Shown here in pieces: positions 33,901 through 41,944 of a stretch of 64,000 nucleotides of DNA. Source of the DNA: Marisa cornuarietis (taxonomy: Eukaryota; Mollusca; Gastropoda; Architaenioglossa; Ampullariidae); the NCBI GenBank assembly GCA_004794655.1, contig SMMW01000551.1, positions 124,001 through 188,000 of the forward strand, written 5' to 3'. Under the pieces are notes generated by a model. That model was not told the DNA's origin, searched no databases, and saw only the letters and a list, made by a program, of their open reading frames with translations. Numbering within the stretch: the first letter of the stretch is position 1; each line of letters begins with the position of its first letter. A program made the translations under genes and the position numbers.

Positions 33901-35183
33901 GTCCTATCGACAGCTATTTTTACTTTTTTAAGGCAGATAGGGCTTTATCATAAGATTTAAGCTTTTTATGCCCTGATAGTTTTTGGTTTGTTGGTGGCCT
34001 TTTTGGGACGCAACACTCCTTTTACATGTTACAAACTCTAAAATGTGTTTCCTGGTTTTTAAAAATAAGATTACTTTTTCTCGCCGTGGTATAGCCTTAG
34101 TTGCTGGCACGGCATTAAACACAACCAACCAACCATATTGTTAGCGATATTGTTTATTGTATCACCTGGAAGTCTTGTTTTTAACCGTTTCGATCAAGTG
34201 TAACTCTTTTTTTGCCATGATATAGCCTTTGCTGCTGGTACGATGTGAAACACGAATTTCATTTATAATATTTTTTTAAATACGGTAAAACTCTACTGTT
34301 GGGTTATGGTATTAGTTTAATTCACAACCTCTGGTTAATAATGGCCTTTTTGAAGGCTGCAACTTAAAGTATTTTTTTTAATGAACTGCTCCTTTTTATG
34401 TTATTCTTATTGCCATTTTTGTTCATTCATGTTATTTACTAGTTTTGTTGTTATATCATCCAGAGGTCTTTGTTTTTGACCATAAAAATCTCTTTCTCTC
34501 TCTGGTCTTTATTTAGCCTCAGTTGTAGGCATAGTGCAAAACATGAAAAAAAAACCAAGATCTGTAAATGAGAAAAGTATTTTGCCTACTTTTTCATTAT
34601 GTTTTACATCAAACATACAATGATGAAATTTGGGAGAATGCTTTTATGTCAATAGGCCTTTTACTCTGAAGGAGTGCCCTCTATTCTTGTGAGGGCCCCT
34701 TTTCTGTATTCCAGTATAATCTCTGAATTGCTGTAGAAAAAAACAACAGCAGAAGTGAAACCAACTGCAACAAAAGACGAAGAATTCACCTTTCATTTTT
34801 AGTTACAGATTACAGGTTTTTCTTGGAAGGATTACACATGGGTCTCCCTTAGGGCAAAGAAGTCTGGAATTGAGAAATCTTTGACATTTATTCATATCCT
34901 TCCTTTCTTTATTTATAGCATACTTTTAGTGCAGTCAATCCATGCATTTCTTTTTCTTGCTTTTTTTCAGTATGCACCTTTTGCTACAAATGATCCACGA
35001 GAGGACTTGGGTCAGTTTCACCGTGCCATGCAGAATGCTCCACAACTAGAGTCGATATGCAGAACAATTGAAGTTACTCCAGAATTCCTAGCTGACATTG
35101 GCACTCAGCTGGACCACTTTGCCAAGCTGCAGAAGCAGCATGATGAATTCATCAAGTCTTTATACCAGGATGAGCCTTTATAG
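12968..35183 (+). CDS. ATG13: ATG13, autophagy-related protein 13 (complete, 7 coding exons)
   Basis: ATG13 is the regulatory subunit of the ULK1/ATG1-FIP200-ATG101 kinase complex that starts autophagosome formation. Exons are 12968-13117, 15600-15788, 17189-17322, 18490-18723, 22362-22547, 28725-29067 and 34971-35183. All introns are GT..AG, phases run 0, 0, 2, 2, 2, 0, and the total is 1449 bp, 482 residues plus TAG. Human isoforms are about 480-550 residues. Residues 1 to about 190 form the HORMA domain (starts MAGRLSEQDRKDLEKFMKFF; exon 2 starts FNLAITDIPEV, at the same intron site as in vertebrates; exon 3 contains PPAYRLSRRQG). Exon 5 has the conserved CTTFSTSPP. Exon 6 has VGAFVQ, then a strongly acidic tract with a candidate LC3-interacting motif. 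Exon 7 has DLGQFHRAMQNAPQLES, matching the conserved C-terminus. The start ATG sits in a good context (CAAGATGGCG). Introns hold RTE, LINE, SINE and hAT insertions. Confidence 0.96.
13896..14917 (+). mobile_element. RTE LINE copy, 5'-truncated and internally deleted, with 10-bp target-site duplication
   Basis: CATGCAGAAC at 13896-13905 is repeated at 14908-14917 and flanks a plus-strand RTE relic. It starts within the endonuclease-RT linker (matching the ALNLVDCDVDTLSGNI region of the intact copy) and runs to the element's 3' end (matching 26880-26930). It jumps from the 'AELLK' region to the 'ITS..LHKS' region, an internal deletion of roughly 0.9 kb relative to the copy at 25.2-26.9 kb. There are many stops and indels. 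It lies in ATG13 intron 1. Confidence 0.75.
15419..15530 (-). mobile_element. RTE LINE 3' end (short)
   Basis: On the minus strand the sequence matches the last 90 or so bases of the RTE element, including its terminal (GACT)n tail, seen here as a CAGT repeat at 15420-15440. It is strongly 5'-truncated. It lies 70 bp upstream of ATG13 exon 2. Confidence 0.6.
19440..19960 (-). mobile_element. RTE LINE fragment
   Basis: Read on the minus strand, it carries decayed versions of the RT C-terminal blocks (tyrosine/cysteine-rich 'LLYRCD.WT' region and the 'FGHVT' region). It is frameshifted throughout. It lies in ATG13 intron 4. Confidence 0.55.
19960..20940 (+). repeat. Interspersed repeat, copy A (split by a LINE insertion)
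   Basis: Segments 19960-20324 and 20662-20940 form one repeat unit interrupted by a LINE fragment. Shared words with copy B at 21045-21480 include 'GCATGCT..TAGC', 'GCAAAGGAAGA', 'TTTAAAGGATTC' and 'GTGGATAT'. I do not recognise the family; both copies lack coding capacity. Confidence 0.5.
20325..20661 (-). mobile_element. 5'-truncated LINE (third family) with 12-bp target-site duplication
   Basis: ATTTAGCAGTAC at 20313-20324 recurs at 20662-20673 and bounds a 337-bp minus-strand insert. The insert encodes the typical invertebrate LINE C-terminus: RKWGWIGHTLRKPADNLTRQ, then ALGWNPQG, then GRPRETWRR. The frame is open through most of the insert, so it is fairly young. Its base composition is clearly more GC-rich than the surroundings. 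Confidence 0.8.
21045..21480 (+). repeat. Interspersed repeat, copy B
   Basis: This is a diverged second copy of the repeat at 19960-20940, in the same orientation. It starts with AT-rich words and TTTGTATAGTGCA and ends in the shared TTTAAAGGATTCAGTGGGGAGT-like block. The TTTGTATAGYGCA word also appears in the insert at 55880. Confidence 0.5.
22362..22547 (+). other. ATG13: ATG13 coding exon 5 (no ATG-initiated ORF)
   Basis: The exon is bounded by TTACAG and GTGAGG. It encodes HGSSSDDLRRLEGTD.. and the conserved CCTTFSTSPPAF block, enters in phase 2 and leaves in phase 2. It is listed separately because it has no long ATG-initiated frame of its own and is easily missed. Confidence 0.9.
22850..23300 (+). 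mobile_element. CR1/L2-type LINE fragment
   Basis: A decayed plus-strand translation includes a segment like 'KAWMSIIKLKMNDDKSEVL', the helix and KTE/D motif typical of CR1/L2 reverse transcriptases. A degraded 'DYCSS' region follows. Stops and frameshifts are frequent. Confidence 0.5.
23547..23614 (+). repeat. 34-bp tandem duplication
   Basis: Two adjacent 34-bp units, each starting TGCATTGCC and ending CTTCAGC, differ at a few positions. Confidence 0.8.
24006..25191 (-). CDS. RTE endonuclease domain (EEP family), 5'-truncated ORF half
   Basis: A 400-residue open frame starts at VRTLYQCGKVHQL (no ATG at the break) and carries the endonuclease/exonuclease/phosphatase fold: 'GLAEVRWTG' with the catalytic Glu, 'VVLGDWNAKVG' with the Asp/Asn pair, and 'IGSDHDLV' with the terminal Ser-Asp-His. 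A linker rich in Lys and Arg runs to KAYQLLKTLTK, where the element is cut. The last five residues come from flanking DNA. In an intact element this would be fused upstream of the reverse transcriptase now found in opposite orientation at 25186-26931. Confidence 0.9.
25186..26931 (+). CDS. RTE reverse transcriptase, ORF half separated from its endonuclease
   Basis: The frame is open from the junction at 25186 to the stop after 26931; the first ATG is at 25660. RT motifs in order are 'NYRTISLIS', 'EEQAGFRPRRST', 'HNFIDFKKAFDRVWH', '[15 protein letters not shown]' and the catalytic box 'LRFADDIDLLAG' (F-A-D-D). 'SSFKYLGATLSKDG' and a C-terminal 'LYGCDTWTL ... RRIQAFEHKCLRRLL' block follow. There is no RNase H domain, consistent with the RTE clade. 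It resembles endonuclease-reverse transcriptases widely annotated in invertebrates. It is probably not translated as a functional protein here because it lacks the 5' end. Confidence 0.9.
   Translation, partial: YQLLKTLTKTDQQKISVIEDSNGHLLTEGNAVLNRWTEYCKDLYNYQLKTDANILQNNQTRDSEPADIPVLREEVERAVHSLKGGKSPGVDNVPAELLKQGGEATTKALTVLCQRVWERKEWPREWTQSLIIPLPKKGNSKQCQNYRTISLISHPSKVMLKVIQNRIRTTAEELLAEEQAGFRPRRSTVEQIFNCRLLIEKHLQHQRDLYHNFIDFKKAFDRVWHQGLWHVMRKFNIEEGLVQVVEALYNSSTSTVLLNNQIGAYFRTTVGVRQGCPLSPVLFNIFLENIMLEALHDHHTSISIGGRPICNLRFADDIDLLAGTNKELQDLTNRLTDSSNAYGMETSTEKSKVMINGNGKAEIYMNGVQLEEVSSFKYLGATLSKDGSSTQDIRIRITTATAAMARLDRIWHSHKIRFTTKYRLYKSLVVPILLYGCDTWTLLAETERRIQAFEHKCLRRLLRISCKEHKTNDFVRNKIATLVGHQEPLLSTVKRRNLVFFGHVTRHDTLSKTILQGTLEGGRRRGGQRKNWLTNVKDWTGRPVQDLLTIAQNRQEWRALSAAASIHVLPPTPGARQGTTD
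27203..27419 (+). mobile_element. tRNA-derived SINE, copy 1, with 14-bp target-site duplication
   Basis: The 14-mers at 27203-27216 and 27406-27419 (TCTCCAGAGTRTCT) differ at one base and flank a 189-bp SINE (27217-27405). The head has a pol III A box-like TGACGCAACGGTTAG and a B box-like GGTTCAGCTCT. A unique middle follows. The 3' part (GCCGTGATATAGCTTTAGCT.. AAAACACC) is homologous to the 3' tail of the neighbouring RNase H LINE. It is inserted in a LINE copy. Confidence 0.8.
27650..28245. mobile_element. hAT MITE with 8-bp target-site duplication inside a LINE 3' UTR
   Basis: ACTTAGAG at 27650-27657 and 28238-28245 flanks a 580-bp non-coding element. The right end reads inward CAGAGGTTTTCAAACTTTTA. 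The left end starts GTTTTCAAACTGTGG, lacking the first five bases CAGAG. The subterminal words GGTACGTGTACCAC (left) and GTGGTACTCG (right) are also inverted relatives. The empty site is reconstructible as the LINE 3' UTR word ATATCACTTAGAGGTTT. Confidence 0.8.
28894..28911 (+). other. Candidate LC3-interacting region in ATG13
   Basis: The codons encode E-D-F-E-E-L inside an acidic tract. This fits the LIR consensus: acidic residues, then an aromatic at position 1 (F, codon 28900-28902) and an aliphatic at position 4 (L, codon 28909-28911). Vertebrate ATG13 has its LIR (DDFVMI) at a similar place, between the VGAFV block and the C-terminal block. The functional assignment is an inference from motif and position. 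Confidence 0.5.
29749..29985 (+). mobile_element. tRNA-derived SINE, copy 2, with 15-bp target-site duplication
   Basis: TTATTTTGTRCACAC occurs at 29749-29763 and 29971-29985 (one difference) and flanks the second SINE copy. The head has TGGCGCAACAGTTAGCGC (A box region) and GGTTCAGCACT (B box region). The tail GCCGTGATATAGCCTTAGTT.. AAAACACC equals the LINE tail. The two SINE copies are about 80% similar by eye. It lies in ATG13 intron 6. Confidence 0.8.
31190..31765 (+). repeat. Two diverged copies of an unassigned motif block
   Basis: About 70 bp at 31198-31270 and at 31688-31760 share words such as GGTGARCACC, CTRGGTGA, GCTGGCC and TACCATTC. They immediately precede LINE C-terminal sequence, so they may be upstream LINE segments. 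I cannot assign them to a domain. Confidence 0.35.
31810..32025 (+). mobile_element. RNase H-type LINE fragment 1 of a head-to-tail run
   Basis: It starts with the 'KLHATHPCPPL' region and continues with a decayed Cys-rich C-terminus, matching 33048-33260 of the next copy. It ends abruptly at CCGCCAGCAG, where the next LINE fragment starts with RT sequence. Confidence 0.6.
32026..33613 (+). mobile_element. RNase H-type LINE fragment 2 (RT end, RNase H, 3' UTR, tail)
   Basis: It covers the end of the RT (VDCTVLLHLYRALVCSKLDYG), a degraded RNase H (VFTDGSKVPDG with the first catalytic Asp; ISDSLSALQALLSQ; VFIWYP..) and the Cys-rich finger 'PPVCLWCQG..VHVLITCPG'. The 3' UTR ends in CCAACCAACCAACC (33600-33613). 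Several frameshifts and stops break the ORF. The RNase H places it in the I/Nimb-like group of LINEs rather than RTE or L1; the exact clade is not established. Confidence 0.8.
33614..34131 (+). mobile_element. RNase H-type LINE fragment 3 of the run
   Basis: It restarts directly after the CCAACC tail of fragment 2 with the RNase H C-terminal block (WGPGHAGIPANVRADQAAKA) and continues to the 3' UTR and its own tail ACAACCAACCAACC (34118-34131). An internal deletion removes most of the finger domain. Confidence 0.75.
34132..34260 (+). mobile_element. RNase H-type LINE fragment 4 (3' UTR only)
   Basis: A short stretch ends in TGATATAGCCTTTGCTGCTG.. GTGAAACACGAA, a diverged version of the LINE tail, immediately after fragment 3. 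Confidence 0.55.
34300..34560 (+). mobile_element. RNase H-type LINE fragment 5 (3' UTR only)
   Basis: It contains the UTR words ATATCATCCAGAGGTCTTTG and TTTAGCCTCAGTTGTAGGCA.. GTGCAAAACATG, again a diverged LINE 3' end in the same orientation. Confidence 0.5.
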
Positions 35184-35327
35184 CTTAAGATTCTACATGT
35201 GCTGTGACCAGTTAACAGAAATCTATCTGATGGTGGTATATAAATACTTTACAAAAAGTGAGAATTTTGAAACACATTTGCTGGTGGGCATTTATAATGT
35301 GGATTTACCACTGTGTGTTGAAGTGTG

Positions 35328-35333
35328 AATAAA
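35328..35333 (+). terminator. ATG13 polyadenylation signal
   Basis: This is a canonical AATAAA 145 bp past the ATG13 stop codon. A second cluster of overlapping AATAAA hexamers lies near 35516-35526 and could give a longer 3' UTR. No transcript evidence is available. Confidence 0.5.
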
Positions 35334-35529
35334 TTATTTTAGATTGTGAAGTGCAAAACTTTGGGCTTGCAGTTTTATGGCTGGCCAAAAAGGTTTGAAG
35401 AGAGCAATATTTGAAAGGTGCATGACTTCATGTAACTCTTTACATTATGTAGTAGATAAACATACATATTATTTGAACACTTCATGATTCTAGCTTGAAA
35501 AATCACTTTATTAAAAATAAATAAAAAAC

Positions 35530-37412
35530 ATTCTTGGTCTAGTTTGATGTCATCTGCTTTTTTTTTTAAGTCAAGAAATTGCATCTTCTAGGCAACGAGA
35601 ATCTGCAAACCTGTTTACTGGTCTGGCAAAAGAAAAACAAGTAGAAAAAAAGAGGGAAGAAATTCTGAAGGTCATCTTAGAATGATTGCATTCCACTGTT
35701 TAACTTGTGTGCTCTGAATAATGTGTATGCTGGTGACAGTTCATAGTAGAACTGAAAAATATTTGTTAACTCTGCAACATTCCTTTTAAGACATTTTCTG
35801 GAAGTATTTGTTCCCAACAATGTTGCCTTGTTCACAAAATGAATTTGCTTGCAAAATGAATTTCATGTTTTGCGAGTAAGCAAACTGGTAGGTGTCAACT
35901 TCCAAATGAAGCAGGAATTTTGATGTGCATAAAATTGTCATTTAAGTGGTGATTTATGTTTAAAACATGTTGTATTTGTACATAGCTGCAGTTGGGTTAA
36001 GTCTTGAAAAATGCTATCATGCATTGTGATATTTGTATAGGTTAAAATGCATTAGGAGAAACAGTCAAAAGAATCATTTGTAATCTTGTTCATTTACATC
36101 TCATCGTTAAAGTAAGTAGTTTATTTCCTGTTGCATTTAACCCTTTGGCTTGGCTTTCTCTCAGCAGGTGTTTCCCAGTGAGTGAGCTTATATAACACTA
36201 CTCCAGCCAAAGCCAGGCTAATCATGCTTTACAAAACCAATTGACACTTTTACAAAAACAAAACAAACAAAAAACTCAGAAAACAACCCTAAAATGTAAA
36301 CTTACGCAAGTAAAATGTCAACAGATATCAACATGGATATGAGCATAATGTATGTAAATTTGTCTACCTCTCAGATGTACACTCACATACATAATTTAGT
36401 GGAATTTAATGACCAATATTGTAAAAAAGCACGGCCTAAGTTATATTTATTGCAGACATTTGGACTATTTTTCAAAAGCAATGCCTTTCAACTCATTATA
36501 TGGTCATAAAGAATTATGTATTATAGTTCATTCTGACACTTTTATGATAAAACTGTGATTTCTGATCTACTGTGATCAATAGAGCAGGTAAATGGTAGGC
36601 TGGCCAGTTGTCAAGCGTTGCGAGTCACTGCTATCAAATAAGATCTCATAACAGTATGCCTCGCCTGCAAGTATGTTTAAATTGTCATTGTTGCGTACAC
36701 TCTCATGCTACTATTTTTAAAAACCATGCTTTCTCTCTCGCTTTCAGCAAATGACATTCTCTCCTAATCTATTCTACTCACACCTAACTTTTACTTTAAC
36801 ATCATGCTGCCCAACACCCTTCCTTGTGCACTCACAGCAGCTATACTTGTGAATGAGGTAGGCAACCTGGCTTGTAACAATCACTTTTATGAGGGGGAGA
36901 TGAAGGGCAGCACTGCAGTGTGAAAGGATAACTTGCAATTAAAAAAACAGTAGGAAAGTTTAGGATATGTTCAAAAATATCAAAATATAGCAGATCAATA
37001 CTTCAGCTATTGAAGACAATGGTGCCCATCTCATAAAAAGTGTTTTTGTACTAACTCTTGGCTGACAACTGCTAAATCTTTATAATGACCAAACAGATGC
37101 CACAACCCAAACTTGTCATGAATTGATTCTGATTTGGGTTGACTTGCTTATTTTAGCTGTGATCCTCATTGTGCTTGACTGTTTCCCTGAATGTGGCATT
37201 TCTGTAGCCATTTTGATCTGCCAAGTTTATTCATTCTATGTATATCATCAGTAAGATGAACCTCATGCATTGTATGTTTTCCCTGCTTGATTACCATACA
37301 AAATAAAACAGTCTACATTGAATCTGATCCATGGATAAGCTTATCCCAAGTATACCTTGATTTGTTTTGTCTGATATCATCCCATAGATATATGATAGAC
37401 TGAATCATCTGT
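35530..37412. other. Intergenic DNA, nothing recognised
   Basis: This stretch downstream of ATG13 is AT-rich and has no supported gene. A small imperfect inverted repeat around 36141-36218 (GGCTTGGCTTT / AAAGCCAGGC) is the only structure I noted. Confidence 0.5.
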
Positions 37413-38068
37413 CTAAAGCGGTGGGCACACGAGAAGCCAAAAGCACGAAACTTTACCGAAGCAACCCAGCTTTTCCTGCTTGCCGTGTGACCACCACTGC
37501 AAGCTATCCCTAAACGGCTTCGTAAGCCTGCTTGGCTTGAGCTTGCGGCCTGCTTTGCGCTGTAGAGCATGTTCTACTTTTCCCGCATGCTTCAAGCTGT
37601 CGATCATGGCTGTGAAAGCAACAGGGCCTCTGATGCACCTTTTTGTGAATTATTTTGCATTTCTTTCATTGATTGTGCTATTTGTTTTGTCATCAATGTT
37701 TGGAAATGTGCCGCCATATAAAAAAAAAGTCGTCACTACTATTGACCTTCCATCAGCATCAAACGATCATGTTTTAATACATTAGTAGACACTACTTGTG
37801 CAGTGGATAATGTACAGTGGATAATATACAGTGGATAATATGTGTGAGAAAATGCATCTGAGGGTTATCCAGCAAGCTCTTTTTTTGTTGTTGGTCACAT
37901 TCTTGCACAATGCTTCGTTCGAGCTTCGAAACAGCGTTCGTGTGTGTGACCAGCGACCCCCCGCCAAGCCGGCTTATCAAACAGCTCGCAAGCGGGCTCG
38001 GCAAAGCACTGCTTCGAAAGCCAGGCTTGCGAAGCCGCTTTTGGCTTCTCGTGTGCCCGCACCTTTAG
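37413..38068. mobile_element. DNA-transposon-like element with long terminal inverted repeats
   Basis: The left end CTAAAGCGGTGGGCACACGA.. (37413-37444) and the reverse complement of the right end CTAAAGGTGCGGGCACACGA.. match at about 28 of 32 positions, including the shared GAGAAGCCAAAAGC. Weaker inverted similarity (clustered GCAAGC, GGCTTCG and CTTGCG words) extends roughly 150 bp inward on both sides. The GC-rich arms contrast with an AT-rich centre. I found no transposase and no clear target-site duplication. Superfamily unknown. Confidence 0.65.
37801..37842 (+). repeat. Three tandem 14-bp units
   Basis: CAGTGGATAATGTA, CAGTGGATAATATA and CAGTGGATAATATG lie in the centre of the inverted-repeat element 37413-38068. 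Confidence 0.9.
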
Positions 38069-38439
38069 GGCTGTGGAAAGCAGGAAACCAGGTGGAACAG
38101 GCAACTCTAATCCTCAGTTCGCTTTGTGTCCACCAGCTTTTTCAGTTTTTCTCCACAATGTACTGTGAATTTTATGTGAAATTTGTGCATTCTTTTTATT
38201 GGACTTATTGCATAGTGGAGTACTGTGTGCGTGGTTAGTTGATCAGCAGGCACCACACTCTCATTTTCTCTTTCAAGGTGTTTCCCTTTGTTCCACTCTT
38301 TTCCTTTAGTTTGGTTTTTCTTTCTAGGGACAACTTCAGGTTCATACCTAGGAGTCAGCCTGTCAAAAGTGCAATGCAAAACTCTGAAAGAGTGCAACAT
38401 TGATGCAGAGATTCACCATCACTAAAATTCTTATTTTTC

Positions 38440-38600
38440 CCCATAAGTTTGACAACCCTCTCATAGTCTAGTTTCGCACTACTTATGTGGTTCTTCATTG
38501 CAAGGGCATTGACTTTATTTGGGCTCCTCACCATCCAACCTTTCAGTAGACCAAGCTGCTAAGACAGCTTGTGAGTCTCCCAGACAACTGCAGTCACATG
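38440..38600 (+). mobile_element. RNase H-type LINE fragment
   Basis: A decayed copy of the RNase H C-terminal region; the translation retains a 'DFIWAPHHPTFQ' segment related to VFIWAPGHAGI, followed by a degraded 'TKLLRQLVSLPDN'. It abuts an RTE relic. Confidence 0.55.
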
Positions 38601-38644
38601 CTGTCAGCAACAAGTTCCTCGAGTCCTACCAGTGTGGCAGCCAT

Positions 38645-39130
38645 GCTCCATACACATATTTTGATTGGGGTTCCCATGTATGAGATCTGGAGGTCTTGTC
38701 AGTCACTTTCTCAAATGCCTGGATTCTCTTTTCCTATCAGCAAGCAAAGTCCATGTCACATTTGTACAGCAGGATTGGAGCCATGAGCAACTTGTACAGT
38801 TTGTACTTATAGTAAACCTGATGGTACTGCTGCACCAAATCCTCTCCTTGCGACAGTCAAGCAGTGCAAGCTAATTTAGTTTGGCCATGTGACCTTTCAC
38901 AACACTCAAAGACCATCCTTCAGGGTATCTTGGAGGGAGGTAGACACCAAGGGAGACAGAGGAAGAACAGGTTGATAAAATGAAAGGTTGAACTGGTCAT
39001 TCAGTGCAGGACCTATTCACCACTGCTCAAAACAGGCCTTGGTGGTGATCCATGTCACTGCTGCATCTATCCAATTTTTTCAGTATAATTGTCAGGTGGC
39101 ACCTCTCAAGGGGTGAGTGAATGAAGCATT
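38645..39130. mobile_element. RTE LINE relic with inverted 5' part (second twin-primed copy)
   Basis: 38655-38835 matches RTE sequence equivalent to 26430-26610 in inverse orientation (minus). 38836-39130 matches RTE sequence equivalent to about 26650-26930 in plus orientation (TTTGGCCATGTGACC, ATCCTTCAGGGTATCTTGGA, and the 3' end with AAGGGGTGAGTGAATGAA). It is heavily decayed. The layout repeats that of the young element at 24.0 kb. Confidence 0.65.
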
Positions 39131-41944
39131 TGCTGGTCAGAGGTTGCTTTGCATTGAAAAATGATCCCTGTGTACTAAAAGTTTCCAGAGATGGAAGGTG
39201 TTCATTGATTAGGGAATTTGCATATAACAGGTTAAAAAATGCTTTTTAAATTTTTGTATGAATTATTTTTGTCTTTATTGCAGATTCATTGATCTGTGTT
39301 TGTCTAATATACATTAGTGCCAACCACATCTTACCATATTTCATATTCATTTACTGAGGTAACAATGCAATTGAGTTAAGGTTATTTGGTATGGAGGGTA
39401 TAATGTGCATACAGCATAAATAGTATGCATCTTTAAGCAGCAGATGATTGACTGGTATATTTAGTAATGTGTAAATAAATCTGTTTTAACATGCACAAGA
39501 AAAGAAAAGGAGAAATGGCTAATTGTAAATGTGTTAAGTAATCCATGCTGTCTCTGAGATCAGTGGTGTCTGTTTAAATAAAAAAGATTTGTATGAACCA
39601 GTTACATATGCTTCATATGCTAGGCACTGAGTCCTTCATCTTTTAATAGCTCTTTCTGTTATGTTGATGACATAACCCCATACATAGGGCACTGGCCTCA
39701 TTAAAGATTTAAATAACAACCAGCTGTCATTACATAAATAATAATTAAATACTGCGTAAAAAAGAAAGATAATATGTAAACCATTCTTACATTGACAATC
39801 CTGTCATTTTTCTGTAAATCTGTAAGTCTCTTTATTCCCCCTGATGATTAGTTCCAGTGGACAACATAACTGGTACCAGTCAAGGGATGAATAAATGTCT
39901 ACAGCTCCTGACATAATTGTGACAGTACTGTGACATTAAAGTTGTTCTTGTGAGACCTCTGTTTATATTTGAAGATTTTACAGAAACTTTCACAAATTTT
40001 GATGAAAGACACACAAAGAATAATGCTAGGGTACTAACAGAACAGTTTTACACAATTAAAATTGCTTTGAAATGTAGTGAAAAATGTAGCACTAATGACT
40101 TTTCTGCAACTGATAGTATGATGATTTGTGGGAATATAGAATTATTCATGGACAAAAGGCTTTTTGTGCTATATTGACATGAAACCTCATTCACATATAA
40201 CACCCTGGTAGGTTGTTATCAGTAAATATATACTTTTTATGTATTGATAACTCATGTATTAAGGACTTTAGTATTATATACACTGTAATCCTATTGTAGC
40301 TCAGGTTTATAAGATACAGTATGTCGAGCAACTACAACTAATTGTAGCTGTTCCTTGTTCCTTATCCCTAGTACCATTTATGGAAAATTTGGATAACCTT
40401 GAATCTTCAGCATTCTTAGGCTATTTTCCCTGCAGACAATTATCGCAGTGCACACATATATATATATATATATATGCACATAATGCACCAAAGACCATGC
40501 ATACATATTCACAAGTATGGCCACAAACATGGTACGGTCTGTGGAAACCTAACCTTGAAAACTGGATGGGACCAGCTGGCAAACTTATTTGGTGCTACTA
40601 GTCAAGGCTAAGGTGACCTGGTCATGATAGGCGTGGGAGACGAAGGAAGCCACATGATGATAGAGGGGATAGAAGTTCTGGAAGGTTGGGGAGGAAATAA
40701 ACAGGGTTAGAGGTTTCAAGACCACTCCTTGGGATTCATTGGTACAGGCAAGTTCAAACCTACAGTCAGTCGTCGCTGGGTGTCTCGAAGATTCTTGTGG
40801 TCTTATGGGAGAAGAGAGTGCCTGACACGGTACTATCATACCATCACTCTAAGGAATAATAAAATAACAGCGAAAAGATACTCTTGGTGTTGTGCAACTG
40901 GCTCAGTTTTGCGTAACCACAGAAGGGAATTGTCATGTTGGTTACACACACAAACAGGGAAATTACCTTCTATGGTCTCTGTTAAAAAGCTCAGAATCAT
41001 GATTAGTGAGATGATCGTTATATAGATGTGTCAAAACATTTACAACAGGGACAAAAAGCTGTTAAAGGATCTTGCCACACAGAAAGCAATACTCTGTAAT
41101 ATTTTTATAATCAGGTCAATATTATATACATTTGCTATTGCCAATTGATTTTCAAAGAATTTAAGACTTGAAATTTTGGAAAACAAGTTGATAAATATGT
41201 CCAAAGTTTGTATGCATTCATGCATTGGCATTTTGCTAACCATTTATGATGATGACAACGAAAAAGAAAGTAAGATGTCATGAGTTTCTGTGTAAACTTG
41301 CTAAATTACATTAGCCACTTTAATCCCCCTGACCTATTCTTGCTTTATTAATATTCTATGTACATTGTAAAAGATCTCAGTCACAAATCTCATTTCTTAG
41401 TAAATCTGTAGTGTGTGGATTGAAGTGGTGAAAACTGGAGTGGGTGGGGGGAATTACACTCTGACAGACTGCCTCACATTCCACCATGCTTGCACCACAT
41501 TCAACTATTCTGATTAAGCTTTACAAATATGCCATATCACATCAGGATACAACACCATGTTAAAGTGAAAGCAATATATATTTTACATGGATTATCAAAC
41601 AGCTAAAATGTTTAGTGGAACGGTTTACAATCTTAAAATACCTCCAACAGCTATTCAAATTCAACAGATATCACAACGATGCAATCAAAATAACCTAAAC
41701 ATGAACAAAACAACTTATAACAAAACTGTTTCCAAACACTTCTCCAGGATTTAAGAAAAAAAGAAATTTCTATTACATCTGCAATACAATATGCATTATT
41801 GTGAAAACAGGCTGCCAGTGGACGGGTTGATATTTTGAATGTGAAAGTTTAAAACAAACTCAGAGCTACAACCACCAACCTGGTGAAGACCTGAATATGC
41901 AGCAAAGTTAAAGGCTTTAAATGGCATCACTTGATGCTGCACCA
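39131..41944. other. Intergenic DNA between ATG13 and WDR19, little recognised
   Basis: The stretch is AT-rich. It contains a (TA)n microsatellite at 40456-40475 and a possible trace of an RTE 3' end at 39870-39895 (CTGGTACCAGTCAAGGGATG). I saw no supported exon. The WDR19 3' UTR must occupy part of its right end (below 41945). Confidence 0.45.

Noticed and set aside
37480..38238. ORFs of 101 and 135 codons inside the long inverted-repeat element
   Set aside because: They read through inverted-repeat arms and the 14-bp tandem repeat; no transposase motifs are visible.
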